From: a virus
Virus record (IMG/VR): IMGVR_UViG_3300027770_000317
Span: 1-20,119 of that record
Length of the DNA: 20,119 nt
Strand: one strand, 5' to 3'
Below, piece by piece: positions 1-6,347 of the stretch; position 1 is the first letter of the stretch, and every line of letters starts with the position of its first letter. The notes under the pieces were generated by a model. The model ran no database searches. It was not told the origin of the DNA and was given only the letters and a program-made list of their open reading frames with translations. The position numbers were made by a program, and so were the translations under genes.

Positions 1-468
1 ATCGTTAGTGATCCAGCGAACTACGGAACGCTTGCTAGAAGCATCGGAGCCCCTGGTTTTGGTGGCCTTAGCGTCACCAACGGCGACGGCGTAGCCGGAA
101 ACCCAAGTCTGTCGATTGATTTTGCTAACTTGGATATGTATACCCCACTTTTGTCTGACCTCTTGATGTTCGGTAAAGTTGCTGACGGTGGTGCTCCTCG
201 CGCTGTAACCATTTCAGACTTGGCCGCACTTATCGGGCCAGGCGCGTATGGTTATGCTGAAACTTGGGATAACGACGAAACTTCGATTGTTATTACGCAC
301 AACCTTGGTTCGGAAGATATCATGGTTCAGCTCTATGATGTTGCAACCAAAGACTCGATCATGATTGACCAGATGTACCGCGTTAACGGAAACAGCATCC
401 AATTGCTTGCTTCAGAAGCACCGCCATCTGGTACGGGCTGGCGCGTTCTCGTTCAAAAAATTGCTTAA
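1..468 (+). CDS. Tail-fibre-like structural protein, C-terminal part (5' end outside window)
   Basis: The frame is open from base 1, so this is the 155-residue C-terminal part of a longer protein. The first part is Gly/Asn/Ser-rich (GFGGLSVTNGDG) with short repeats like those of phage fibre shafts. The last ~75 residues form a small domain containing HNLGSEDIMVQLYD and ending in GTGWRVLVQKIA. The HN-(L/F)-G-(S/T)-x-(D/N)-(I/V)-M-V-Q-(L/I)-Y-D pattern recurs at the end of the next gene, so the two proteins are paralogues at least over their C-termini. This kind of C-terminal module is common at the tips of phage tail fibres and baseplate appendages, where it may contact the host surface. The receptor cannot be told. 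Confidence is good for a virion appendage, low for the exact role. Confidence 0.7.
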   Translation: MVSDPANYGTLARSIGAPGFGGLSVTNGDGVAGNPSLSIDFANLDMYTPLLSDLLMFGKVADGGAPRAVTISDLAALIGPGAYGYAETWDNDETSIVITHNLGSEDIMVQLYDVATKDSIMIDQMYRVNGNSIQLLASEAPPSGTGWRVLVQKIA

Positions 469-496
469 TAAATTTAATTAAAAGGAAGGAAAACAA

Positions 497-1252
497 ATGC
501 CTGCTACTCCGTCAAAAATGAAAATGTTTGGATCATTTCAACGTCTCGTTTCTATTTTGTTCCGCAAAAATGGCTACGATCAAACACTTCTTCCGAATCA
601 GACAGTTACCTACACTGCCGATCGAGTTATCGAACTTCCGGCAGTTGATGTTGATTGTGCATTGATTTCGGAGGCGCAAGTCGCCGAAGGCTATCAGCCG
701 CTTGCGGAAATCTTGACAGGCGTTACTTCCGGTATCGATCCTACAGCAATTGGTGTGATGGTTGTTCGGGTAAACGGAACTCAACTTCCGGGTTTGCGCT
801 ATATTGCTGCGACCGGAAACGGCGGTTTGGCGGTTTCTGACGGCAGTGGATATACCGGAGACATTTCTCTTAATTTGGCCTTCAACAATCTGTCGATTAG
901 CTTTGATCCTTTGGAATTAACAGACAAATTCATCTGGGGCGACGTTAGCGACTCCGAAAATCCAAAACAAGCGACCTTGCAACAATTGTCTGATTTGATC
1001 GTTCCCGCGCCGGTTGTTTCTGGAATGTATTTTAGCTGGACTACGGGCGACACAAAAACCTGTGAACATAATTTCGGAACTAAAAATGTGATGGTTCAAA
1101 TTTATGATTATTCCGGTCGAACGGTTTATGTTGATGATGTTCTTCGCTATGACATAAACACTGTCATTTTGTCGGGTATTGGTTTTGAAAACCCGGTTGA
1201 TGGGCCTTGGACGGTTCTTATTACGAGCGGTGCAGGCTTTGTAGCTGGCTGA
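497..1252 (+). CDS. Tail-fibre-like protein, paralogue of the upstream gene
   Basis: A 251-residue protein starting at ATG behind a strong ribosome binding site (AAAGGAAGG). A basic N-terminal ~30 residues is followed by a Gly/Ser/Thr-rich middle (TGNGGLAVSDGSGYTG, then SLNLAFNNLSI) that parallels GFGGLSVTNGDG and PSLSIDFANL of the preceding protein. The C-terminal domain has HNFGTKNVMVQIYD and WTVLITSG, matching HNLGSEDIMVQLYD and WRVLVQKIA upstream. It lies 28 bases after the first fibre gene and before a clear terminator, so it probably closes the late tail operon. Likely a virion appendage or adhesin of the tail. Two paralogous tips in tandem suggest two receptor-binding specificities, which is an inference. 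Confidence 0.7.
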   Translation: MPATPSKMKMFGSFQRLVSILFRKNGYDQTLLPNQTVTYTADRVIELPAVDVDCALISEAQVAEGYQPLAEILTGVTSGIDPTAIGVMVVRVNGTQLPGLRYIAATGNGGLAVSDGSGYTGDISLNLAFNNLSISFDPLELTDKFIWGDVSDSENPKQATLQQLSDLIVPAPVVSGMYFSWTTGDTKTCEHNFGTKNVMVQIYDYSGRTVYVDDVLRYDINTVILSGIGFENPVDGPWTVLITSGAGFVAG

Positions 1253-1272
1253 TTTATTCCGGTGAGATACTG

Positions 1273-1309
1273 AAAGGGACTAGATTTTTTTCTGGTCCCT
1301 TTCTTTTTT
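1273..1309 (+). terminator. Rho-independent terminator after tail-fibre genes
   Basis: A 12-bp stem (AAAGGGACTAGA with TCTGGTCCCTTT, one G-U pair) encloses a six-T loop and is followed by C and a run of six T. It lies directly behind the tail-fibre gene. The next gene begins at the end of the T-run, so it must be expressed by read-through or from another start of transcription. Confidence 0.85.
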
Positions 1310-1324
1310 ATGGCGGTCAAAAAA

Positions 1325-1603
1325 ATGGAATTGATAAAATCATTTATTGATAACCTACTCTTTCCGGTTGCGGGGTCTCTTTTAGGCATGACGTTCGTAA
1401 CGATTCGGCAAATTTTGAGGCAAATCACAGACCTTTCAATTTCAATAAAACTGCTTCAACAAGAAATTAGTTTCGAAAATAAAAAGCAAAATGATACGAT
1501 TGAAGATCACGAAATTAGAATCCGCGATATAGAACTATCAAAAATAGGGTGGATCAATGGCCGACATAAAAGAAAGCAAAGAACTTCTAGTCTCGTTGAT
1601 TAG
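1325..1603 (+). CDS. Small membrane protein with coiled coil, possible lysis protein (holin or i-spanin-like)
   Basis: About 92 residues. One predicted transmembrane helix lies near the N-terminus (LLFPVAGSLLGMTFVTI). It is followed by a charged, heptad-like region (ISIKLLQQEISFENKKQNDTIEDHEIRI) and a basic tail. The order of N-terminal anchor then coiled coil resembles inner-membrane spanins and some holin-like proteins, and the position after the tail fibres suits a lysis gene. No diagnostic motif supports either name. An in-frame ATG at 1310 sits at the end of the terminator T-run and has no Shine-Dalgarno. The ATG at 1325 has GGCGG nine bases upstream and is preferred, though the choice is uncertain. 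The 3' end overlaps the next gene by 47 bases. Confidence 0.6.
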   Translation: MELIKSFIDNLLFPVAGSLLGMTFVTIRQILRQITDLSISIKLLQQEISFENKKQNDTIEDHEIRIRDIELSKIGWINGRHKRKQRTSSLVD

Positions 1604-1817
1604 CGCAGTCGATGATTTCTCTAAAATTATGGCAGATGGGAAGGTCAGCCTTCTCGACCTGCGATACGTCCCAAAATTGATTTCCGATCTAAGGCCAGGA
1701 TTTAGTGGCTTGGACAAACTCAGGGAAGAAGCGTCCGATTACGACGCGGAAGAACTGAAAGAACTGGCGAATCTGGGCATGGAATTAGCAATGAAATTGA
1801 TGTCCAAGATTTCCTAG
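1557..1817 (+). CDS. Small acidic helical protein of unknown function
   Basis: An 86-residue protein with a good ribosome binding site (AGGGTGG, 5 bases before ATG). It appears almost entirely helical and is acidic at the C-terminal half (KLREEASDYDAEELKELANLGMEL). The central stretch ADGKVSLLDLRYVPKLISDL reads like an amphipathic helical pair. There is no signal peptide or membrane helix. It overlaps the preceding membrane-protein gene by 47 bases and is the last gene before a terminator and a tRNA, so it belongs to the same late/lysis transcript. I do not recognise the family. Confidence 0.65.
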   Translation: MADIKESKELLVSLISAVDDFSKIMADGKVSLLDLRYVPKLISDLRPGFSGLDKLREEASDYDAEELKELANLGMELAMKLMSKIS

Positions 1818-1857
1818 TTTATACTTAATTTTGCCGGTCAGCTTTTTTGCGCGGCAA

Positions 1858-1882
1858 CGGGGGATTGAATCCCCCGATTTTC
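1858..1882 (+). terminator. Stem-loop terminator before the tRNA
   Basis: A perfect 8-bp stem (CGGGGGAT with ATCCCCCG) has a short loop and is followed by ATTTTC. It sits 41 bases after the last gene of the rightward late operon and two bases before the tRNA acceptor stem. The T-run is short, so termination may be partial. It could also form the 5' boundary of the tRNA transcript. Confidence 0.55.
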
Positions 1883-1883
1883 T

Positions 1884-1959
1884 TGCGTCGTAGCTCAACT
1901 GGCAGAGCGCGTGACTGTTAATCATGAGGTTGTAGGTTCGAACCCTGCCGACGCAGCCA
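1884..1959 (+). tRNA. tRNA-Asn (anticodon GTT) with encoded CCA
   Basis: A complete cloverleaf can be drawn: 7-bp acceptor stem TGCGTCG/CGACGCA without mismatch, D stem GCTC/GAGC, anticodon stem CGTGA/TCATG with one G-U pair, anticodon loop CTGTTAA giving GTT, and T stem GTAGG/CCTGC with one T-G pair and loop TTCGAAC. The discriminator G at 1956 fits bacterial asparagine tRNAs, and CCA follows at 1957-1959, so the 3' end is genomically encoded. Phage tRNAs usually supplement host decoding, here of AAC and AAU codons, and tRNA genes are also frequent integration sites. No attachment-site duplication is visible in the window. Confidence 0.95.
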
Positions 1960-1960
1960 G

Positions 1961-1991
1961 AAAAAAACCCGGCACTGCCTGAGCAATGCCG
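1961..1991 (-). terminator. Terminator of the minus-strand protease operon
   Basis: On the minus strand, the stem CGGCATTGC/GCAGTGCCG (9 bp with one mismatch) is followed by GG and a run of seven T. It lies 47 bases beyond the stop of the papain-like protease gene and directly against the 3' end of the tRNA, so the convergent units are separated here. Confidence 0.75.
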
Positions 1992-2038
1992 AGCCTTTCC
2001 GAAAACAAACATCGACCGATCAAGGTCACTGTTTGCTT

Positions 2039-2851
2039 TTACAGTAGATCACCTGCAACAACATATCCAGCTTCTTCGCCGATGTTCGCGCATCCGAATT
2101 TAATCAGAGCGTGGCCTTTATTTCCCCATTCCTGACCCCAAGAATTGCCCATGATCCATTGATCTTCAAACGTCCAGCCGACGACAACAACCATGTGATT
2201 TGTCGCTTCATTGTCGCATCCTTTACCTTTGATTTCTCCGGTTGCTCCAGACCAGCCGGTATTGCCAACAGCCACGGTCACAAAGGCAGAACCGTAATTA
2301 AGGATGGCTGATTTGATTTGTTCGACGGTCGGCTGTTTTTCTTCAGAACCAAGCAATTTCATTTTTACAGCCTTGGCAGCTTTAGGCAGTTTTTTACACC
2401 TAAGACTTTTTGCGGCATACGGCCAGGATTCTTCGGAGGCGATTCCTTTTAACAGAAATTTTGCCGATTCCATAAAACCGCCTTCGCACTTGTAGGCTGA
2501 AGTTTCGCAGGAAACCATTTCTTGCTCTGACAAATCAAGTACGTTGCCGCTAGATTTTGCGAGTGAAATTTCTAGGGCGCGAGTCGCAGCAAATGCCCAA
2601 CATGAGCCACAATTGCCTTGGTCCCTAATTTCCGGCATCGCTTGCACTTCACGCGAATCAAACGAAAGAGGAAGATCATCGGCGTTAACGGCTTTGTTGT
2701 CGTAGGGGATTGCGTTGATGTCGAACCGACGGCCAAGATATCCAGTTCCCTTGATACCAGAAACGGTATTGATTTCTGGCCGACCGATGATTTTATAACC
2801 GTATGCTGGAAACGAAACCATAAAAAGCGATGCGATAAAAAATTTAAGCAT
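2039..2851 (-). CDS. Secreted papain-like cysteine protease (peptidase family C1A)
   Basis: A 270-residue protein with a Sec signal peptide (MLKFFIASLFMVSFPAYG, cleavage near residue 18), a short pro-segment of about 45 residues, and a full C1A catalytic domain. The oxyanion-hole Gln78 and nucleophile Cys84 lie in RDQGNCGSCWAF, catalytic His219 in NHMVVVVGW, and Asn236 in NSWGQEWG. LSEQEMVSC and CEGGF, with their disulfide Cys residues, also match the family. All catalytic residues are present, so it should be active after export, cleaving proteins in the periplasm or outside the cell. A C1A protease is unusual in a phage, and the family is otherwise typical of eukaryotes and scattered bacteria. 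The start has AAAGGA nine bases upstream and overlaps the LysR-type gene by 8 bases (ATGCTTAA), so it is translationally coupled. It is the last gene of the operon. Confidence 0.93.
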   Translation of the reverse strand: MLKFFIASLFMVSFPAYGYKIIGRPEINTVSGIKGTGYLGRRFDINAIPYDNKAVNADDLPLSFDSREVQAMPEIRDQGNCGSCWAFAATRALEISLAKSSGNVLDLSEQEMVSCETSAYKCEGGFMESAKFLLKGIASEESWPYAAKSLRCKKLPKAAKAVKMKLLGSEEKQPTVEQIKSAILNYGSAFVTVAVGNTGWSGATGEIKGKGCDNEATNHMVVVVGWTFEDQWIMGNSWGQEWGNKGHALIKFGCANIGEEAGYVVAGDLL

Positions 2852-3119
2852 TGACGATATCCTTTATTTCTTCGAGCGTGTTTAAAGATTGAACAGACTT
2901 CGCGCAAGCGGCAATTCCAAACGCGGTCAGTTTGACATAACGACCGTCACGTTCAATGATTTTTTTACCTAATGCGCCTTCTATTTTTTTTATGCGTTGT
3001 GAAATAGAAGGTTGCGACAGATGAACCGCTAAGGCGATGTTGCCAATTTTTGTTCCACGATCATTATATAAAATCCTCAATATATATAAATCGACAATAT
3101 CCATTAGGGCAAAATTCAT
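2844..3119 (-). CDS. LysR-type DNA-binding protein, HTH domain only
   Basis: A 91-residue protein with the LysR-family winged HTH over most of its length: DIVDLYILRILYNDRGTKI, then ALAVHLSQPSISQRIKKIEG, then LGKKIIERDGRYVKLTAFG. Full LysR regulators are ~300 residues. The inducer-binding domain is absent, and the stop falls where the linker helix would end. The start chosen is ATG in a TAATG overlap with the upstream stop, with GGAGG 11 bases before it. A longer frame starting at TTG (3137) would place its start codon on that ribosome binding site and is rejected. It lies between a secreted protein and the protease gene in one operon and so probably regulates this operon, perhaps through the inverted repeat at 4018-4050, which is an inference. 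Confidence 0.88.
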   Translation of the reverse strand: MNFALMDIVDLYILRILYNDRGTKIGNIALAVHLSQPSISQRIKKIEGALGKKIIERDGRYVKLTAFGIAACAKSVQSLNTLEEIKDIVNA

Positions 3120-3814
3120 TATTGTGCGTCCCTCCAAATGTTTCTGGCGATCGGCGGCGCAATCTTTTTATCGACGACCCTTTCGACGACTTCGCAAATT
3201 GGCGTGCAAGCAAAAGCAATAGGACCAATTCCATAAGTCCCGACGGCGCAAACGGTATAGGCCGACCAATAGCTGACTACACCGGCCAGGCCGTGATGTT
3301 CCCATTTAAATTTAGTCGATGGATGACCCGCAAAATGATCGAGGTATTCGTCTTCAGGATATGACGCTGGATCGAAGACGACCGGAACGGCGTGATTAAA
3401 AATGTACATATCGTGGGCATGAAAAAACTTGCACCAATCTTGGCCGATTTTTTCCTCAACCGTATTGTGAACGTTTTCTAGCCATAACCAAAGAGGATCA
3501 TAGTCGCCGATTTCTTTTGTGCAATATGAGACAGAACAGAAAACGGCTGTTTTATAATGTGATTTATATTCGATTAATATTTTTTCCGCGTAGTCATGGT
3601 GTTTGAATTTCTTAAGCACCTTAGCAGTATTGCCAATCATGGCTTCAATTGCAGAATCAGTCTTTCGAGCAAAAGCGTCACGGTCGCTGAAAGCAGGCGA
3701 CATTTTTTTGACAAATGATTCAGCCATATCGTAATCGGATTCGGTCAGCCGACCGTTATCTTGGGCGAATGAAGTGGTCGAAAAAAAAAGCAGAACAAAG
3801 ACAAGTCGCAGCAT
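3119..3814 (-). CDS. Secreted protein of unknown function, partner of the protease operon
   Basis: A 231-residue protein with a clear Sec signal peptide (MLRLVFVLLFFSTTSFA, then QD). The mature part is rich in aromatic residues, His and Cys: FCSVSYC, QDWCKFFHAHDMY, KWEHHGL. A more hydrophobic C-terminal segment (GLAGVVSYWSAYTVCAVGTY) contains CAVGTYGIGPIAFACTPIC, which could be a membrane-associated or disulfide-linked region. The paired Cys residues suit an oxidising periplasmic location. The ribosome binding site is GAAAGGT. The gene runs into the LysR-type gene through TAATG. I recognise no family. Its context points to a protein that acts with, inhibits or is matured by the protease. Confidence 0.75.
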   Translation of the reverse strand: MLRLVFVLLFFSTTSFAQDNGRLTESDYDMAESFVKKMSPAFSDRDAFARKTDSAIEAMIGNTAKVLKKFKHHDYAEKILIEYKSHYKTAVFCSVSYCTKEIGDYDPLWLWLENVHNTVEEKIGQDWCKFFHAHDMYIFNHAVPVVFDPASYPEDEYLDHFAGHPSTKFKWEHHGLAGVVSYWSAYTVCAVGTYGIGPIAFACTPICEVVERVVDKKIAPPIARNIWRDAQ

Positions 3815-3862
3815 TAGTGGACCTTTCTACGGTTTTTTATCAATTCATAAAATCTTTGCTTG

Positions 3863-4003
3863 TTACTTTTTTTTTGCGGATTCTATTTCTATGACGCATT
3901 TTTTTTCGTCGTCGCCAGACAGGTCTTTTTTGACATCGAGAAATAATTTCACGGATTCATAAATTACTCTGGCAATCGAAAGGGACCAAACCAACCAAGA
4001 CAT
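3863..4003 (-). CDS. Small 46-residue protein at the head of the minus-strand operon
   Basis: The short frame begins with ATG preceded by GGAGGTGTAGTT, one of the best Shine-Dalgarno sequences in the window, and ends in TAA. The product has a hydrophobic, Trp-containing N-terminal helix (MSWLVWSLSIARVIYESVKL) and a charged C-terminus (DVKKDLSGDDEKKC, ending AKKK). It looks like a small membrane-associated peptide. It is 48 bases upstream of the secreted-protein gene in the same direction, and starts 15 bases from the inverted repeat at 4018-4050, so it is probably the first gene of the operon. The reading is supported by the ribosome binding site and position only. Function is unknown. Confidence 0.6.
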   Translation of the reverse strand: MSWLVWSLSIARVIYESVKLFLDVKKDLSGDDEKKCVIEIESAKKK

Positions 4004-4017
4004 AACTACACCTCCAG

Positions 4018-4050
4018 CGTGATAAAGTTATCTGTGTTCATTTTATCACG
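4018..4050. promoter_or_regulatory. Inverted repeat between divergent transcription units, possible operator
   Basis: Perfect 9-bp arms CGTGATAAA and TTTATCACG are separated by 15 bases. They occupy most of the 61-base gap between the minus-strand operon (start 4003) and the plus-strand early operon (start 4065). The arm spacing and dyad fit a binding site for a dimeric regulator, and the LysR-type protein encoded in the minus-strand operon is the obvious candidate. I cannot place convincing -35 and -10 elements. A leader-RNA hairpin is the alternative reading. Confidence 0.5.
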
Positions 4051-4064
4051 GTTTAGGAGGCTCC

Positions 4065-4346
4065 ATGATTACCGTAACCGGAACGATTACCCGTGTCATC
4101 GGGCCGACTTCTTTTGCCGTATCTGCCTATAACGAGGCAGGCACCTTTTTTTATTTTGTTTCGCTTTATAATGTTGTTGCGCGTGATCCCAACGCCTGCG
4201 AAAATTGGTGTTCGGAAAATCTAATCGGTCAGGATGTGATTTGTTTTGTTCACGAAAAAAACAGATCGGGAAGATTAACTGCTGAAGTCGAATTTGAAGG
4301 CGGCGATGTCGGCGAATTACTCGTAGCGCAGGGGATGGCAGATTGA
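4065..4346 (+). CDS. SNase-like OB-fold protein, apparently without the nuclease site
   Basis: A 93-residue protein behind an excellent ribosome binding site (TTAGGAGGCTCC). It begins with a beta-rich stretch (ITVTGTITRVIGPTSFAV) and ends with GRLTAEVEFEGGDVGELLVAQGMAD. This resembles the end of the staphylococcal-nuclease domain, where a (G)R..AEV strand is followed by ..LV..G.A. The usual GDT and R.....PE catalytic motifs of SNase are not evident, and the domain is shorter than the ~130 residues of active members. The name is therefore structural: a possible nucleic-acid-binding OB-fold protein. It is coupled by TTGA to the M15-like peptidase gene. It is first in the rightward operon and next to the putative operator. 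Confidence 0.6.
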   Translation: MITVTGTITRVIGPTSFAVSAYNEAGTFFYFVSLYNVVARDPNACENWCSENLIGQDVICFVHEKNRSGRLTAEVEFEGGDVGELLVAQGMAD

Positions 4347-4720
4347 TTTCGCGGGAAGAAATTTTAAAAGGCCGCGACATTTTGTTTCCGATTGACGGAA
4401 CCATGGAACAAAATTTAGGCGGTCTTTTGCGTTCGATAAATTTGCTCCGCGACATCTGGGGATTTCCCATGATTGTAACGAGCGGATACCGACCGAGACA
4501 ACTTAATTGCGCGGTCGATGGCAGACCGAAATCCAGGCACCTAACCTGTGAAGCCTGCGACATTGCAGACCCCGACGGATCGTTAGGCCGCTGGTCCGTC
4601 AACCACGTTGAGATTTTAGAAGCCTGTGGTCTTTGGATCGAGAATCCTGAATACACAAAGGGATGGGTCCATTATCAAATTCAACCGCCAAAATCCGGCA
4701 ATCGAATTTTTACGCCGTGA
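4343..4720 (+). CDS. M15-like peptidase, probable endolysin (cell-wall peptidase)
   Basis: A 125-residue single-domain protein. The zinc-peptidase pattern of family M15 is visible: VTSGYRP (residues 45-51), S64-x-H66 followed seven residues later by D73 in SRHLTCEACDIAD, and a late H110 in GWVHYQ. H66, D73 and H110 fit the three metal ligands. Such proteins cleave peptide bonds in the peptidoglycan stem (D-Ala-D-Ala carboxypeptidase or L-Ala-D-Glu endopeptidase). In phages they serve as endolysins and, at this length, need a holin for export. There is no signal peptide. The start is TTG inside TTGA, overlapping the previous stop, with GCAGGGGATGG upstream. An ATG-initiated alternative would cut into the domain. 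Cys68 and Cys71 near the metal site are unusual. Confidence 0.75.
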   Translation: MISREEILKGRDILFPIDGTMEQNLGGLLRSINLLRDIWGFPMIVTSGYRPRQLNCAVDGRPKSRHLTCEACDIADPDGSLGRWSVNHVEILEACGLWIENPEYTKGWVHYQIQPPKSGNRIFTP

Positions 4721-5037
4721 AGTCCCACCGATCGAAACTTTACCTTGATTTTATCAGGAATCAGCCTTGCATCGTTTCCGGCTCGGATTACGGCGTAGTG
4801 GCTCACCATGTTCGAATTTTAGGCAACGGCGGCACCGGACTAAAGCCTAGTGATTTTCTAACCGTTCCCCTGACACACGAACACCACATGGCTTTACATT
4901 CAGGCGGCGAAAGGTCGTTTTATAAAAAGCATAATATTGATATTAACAATTCAATAAAATGTTTTTTACTATCATTTTTAGAATCCTTCCCAACAAATTC
5001 CGACGTTATTGAATCCCTCGACTACATTTCTTTGTAG
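4717..5037 (+). CDS. HNH-like putative endonuclease
   Basis: A 106-residue protein with the arrangement of small phage HNH-type proteins: YLDFIRNQPCIVSGSD, then VVAHHVRILGNGGTGLKPSD, then TVPLTHEHHMALHSGGERSF. HH, the GTGLKPSD loop and THEHH...LH are diagnostic of this group, in which the histidines bind the catalytic metal. The first knuckle, usually two cysteines, has only one here (PCIVSGS), so the structural zinc site may be degenerate. The start is GTG overlapping the preceding TGA as GTGA. An upstream in-frame ATG at 4663 lies inside the peptidase gene and adds non-conserved sequence. Position before the recombination genes suggests DNA repair, recombination or a packaging-related cut. 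Confidence 0.75.
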   Translation: MKSHRSKLYLDFIRNQPCIVSGSDYGVVAHHVRILGNGGTGLKPSDFLTVPLTHEHHMALHSGGERSFYKKHNIDINNSIKCFLLSFLESFPTNSDVIESLDYISL

Positions 5038-5139
5038 ATTTTTTGTTTTTATCTTCTTTATTCTTGTTTATTTTTACTGTTCAGTCTGGTATACCCATCC
5101 CATGAGTTAGCCACAAGAAAACATGGAGCATAGGAAAAC

Positions 5140-5472
5140 ATGAAAACCGAATACTTGGTCAGACTGAAAAAAGAAATGAAGTTAAAGGATGGCGGCTTGT
5201 TGCCGGTAGGAACGTCTGGAGTGATTACATTCCCCAATCCAGCGGAAAGCAAAAACGGAACACTCTGCTTTTTTAATTCCGGCGACGAAACCCACAAAAT
5301 CGAAACTCGAAAACTAGATATTTATTTTGGTTATCGAATCCCCTCCGAAACGACAATTAGAAAATGGATGTCGGATTGCCTATGCAAAACGGTGACAGGG
5401 AAAACCGTTGAACCTGACGGTTACGGCGATGACAATAGCCCGTCATGGTTACTGGCTCTGGAGGTCATTTAA
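5140..5472 (+). CDS. Unknown early protein
   Basis: A 110-residue soluble protein, ATG start with ATAGGAAA upstream, following a 102-base AT-rich gap that may hold a promoter. The first half looks like beta strands (EYLVRLKKEMKLKDGGLLPV, then GVITFPNP, then LCFFNSGDE, then KIETRKLDIYFGY), reminiscent of a small SH3/KOW-like barrel. The second half is TIRKWMSDCLCKTVTGKTVE and a Gly/Asp-rich segment. It is followed two bases later by the RecE-like nuclease gene, so it belongs to the recombination operon. I do not recognise a family. Confidence 0.7.
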   Translation: MKTEYLVRLKKEMKLKDGGLLPVGTSGVITFPNPAESKNGTLCFFNSGDETHKIETRKLDIYFGYRIPSETTIRKWMSDCLCKTVTGKTVEPDGYGDDNSPSWLLALEVI

Positions 5473-5474
5473 TA

Positions 5475-6347
5475 ATGATTAAATGTAACACTGTTTCCGC
5501 GATCGAGAAATTACTGGAAACTAGCAATCATATTGGACCGATTGATTGCCCGGAAGAAGTCTATAGGGCAAGTCCAGGCGTCAGTCAGAGCGATTTAAAA
5601 AAGTTTGAGATGTCACCGGCCAAAGCCGTTTGGGAAATGGAACACCCGTCGAAACCTAGCGAAGCGATGGAACTAGGATCGGCAATCCATTGCGCTTTAC
5701 TTGAGCCGGATTTGTTCGATAAAAAATATATTCTTAAACCAAAATTTGATCGGCGAACAAAAATAGGTAAACAAGATGCGATTGATTGGGAGGCGGCGAA
5801 CTTTGGGAAATCGGGACTCGAACAAAACGAAATGGACGTTGTTGACCGGCTGGCCGCTCGTTTTTTTGACGACGATTATTTTCGAAGGTTTTTTAAGGGC
5901 GGCAAAAAAGAATCGTCGTTTTGGTCAAAGGATTCCGAAACAGGAATAATCAAGCGGTGCAGGCTCGATAACTATAACGACGAAATGTGTTTTCTTGTCG
6001 ATTTAAAAACTACTATGTGCGCCTATCCCCCGGTTTTTGAGCGCGATATCGGCAAATACAAATATCACATCCAAGCGGCGTACTATACCGACATCGTGCG
6101 CGAGGTCACTGGTCACGGCTGGCCTTTTGTAATCGTGGCTGTTGAAAAAACAAAAGACTGCGACATATCCGTTCACCTCATTTCCGACGCGGCAATTTGT
6201 CACGGGCGAGAAATGTATAAACGCTATCTTAGGCAGTACGCGCACGTTAAAAAAACAAACGTCATAGAGGGATACGAGAAAAATATAAATGTTTGGGATT
6301 TGCCAAAATGGGCCGACTTTAACTTTGAAAACAATTTTGATTTTTGA
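5475..6347 (+). CDS. RecE/exodeoxyribonuclease VIII-like PD-(D/E)XK nuclease
   Basis: A 290-residue protein, a RecB-type nuclease close to the C-terminal domain of RecE (exonuclease VIII). Motifs in order: SQSDLKKFEMSPAKAVWE near residues 37-54, GSAIHCALLEP with the conserved His (about residue 72), CRLDNYND, then FLVDLKTT with catalytic D176 and K178, and QAAYY (Q200 and Y204). It degrades the 5' strand of double-stranded ends and feeds the annealing protein encoded next. The start chosen is ATG at 5475, with GGAGG 10 bases upstream and directly after the previous stop. A longer frame from 5445 has no such site. The 3' end overlaps the ERF gene by TTGA. Confidence 0.9.
   Translation: MIKCNTVSAIEKLLETSNHIGPIDCPEEVYRASPGVSQSDLKKFEMSPAKAVWEMEHPSKPSEAMELGSAIHCALLEPDLFDKKYILKPKFDRRTKIGKQDAIDWEAANFGKSGLEQNEMDVVDRLAARFFDDDYFRRFFKGGKKESSFWSKDSETGIIKRCRLDNYNDEMCFLVDLKTTMCAYPPVFERDIGKYKYHIQAAYYTDIVREVTGHGWPFVIVAVEKTKDCDISVHLISDAAICHGREMYKRYLRQYAHVKKTNVIEGYEKNINVWDLPKWADFNFENNFDF

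Noticed and set aside
1884-1959. Integration site (attB/attP) at the tRNA
   Set aside because: No duplicated tRNA 3' end and no integrase were found in the window, so the tRNA is listed as a gene only.
3120-3137. Longer LysR-type frame starting at TTG 3137
   Set aside because: The TTG overlaps the GGAGG that serves the ATG at 3119. The added residues MEGRTI do not belong to the family, and the ATG forms a TAATG junction.
4096-4656. 186-codon open frame on the minus strand
   Set aside because: It lies opposite the SNase-like and M15-like genes, which have recognisable domains and ribosome binding sites. Its own sequence has no family features and no good start signal.
5062-5096. Promoter upstream of 5140 with TATACC (5090-5095) as -10
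   Set aside because: An extended TGG precedes it, but no -35 with acceptable spacing is seen. The AT-rich gap may hold a promoter, yet this one cannot be supported.
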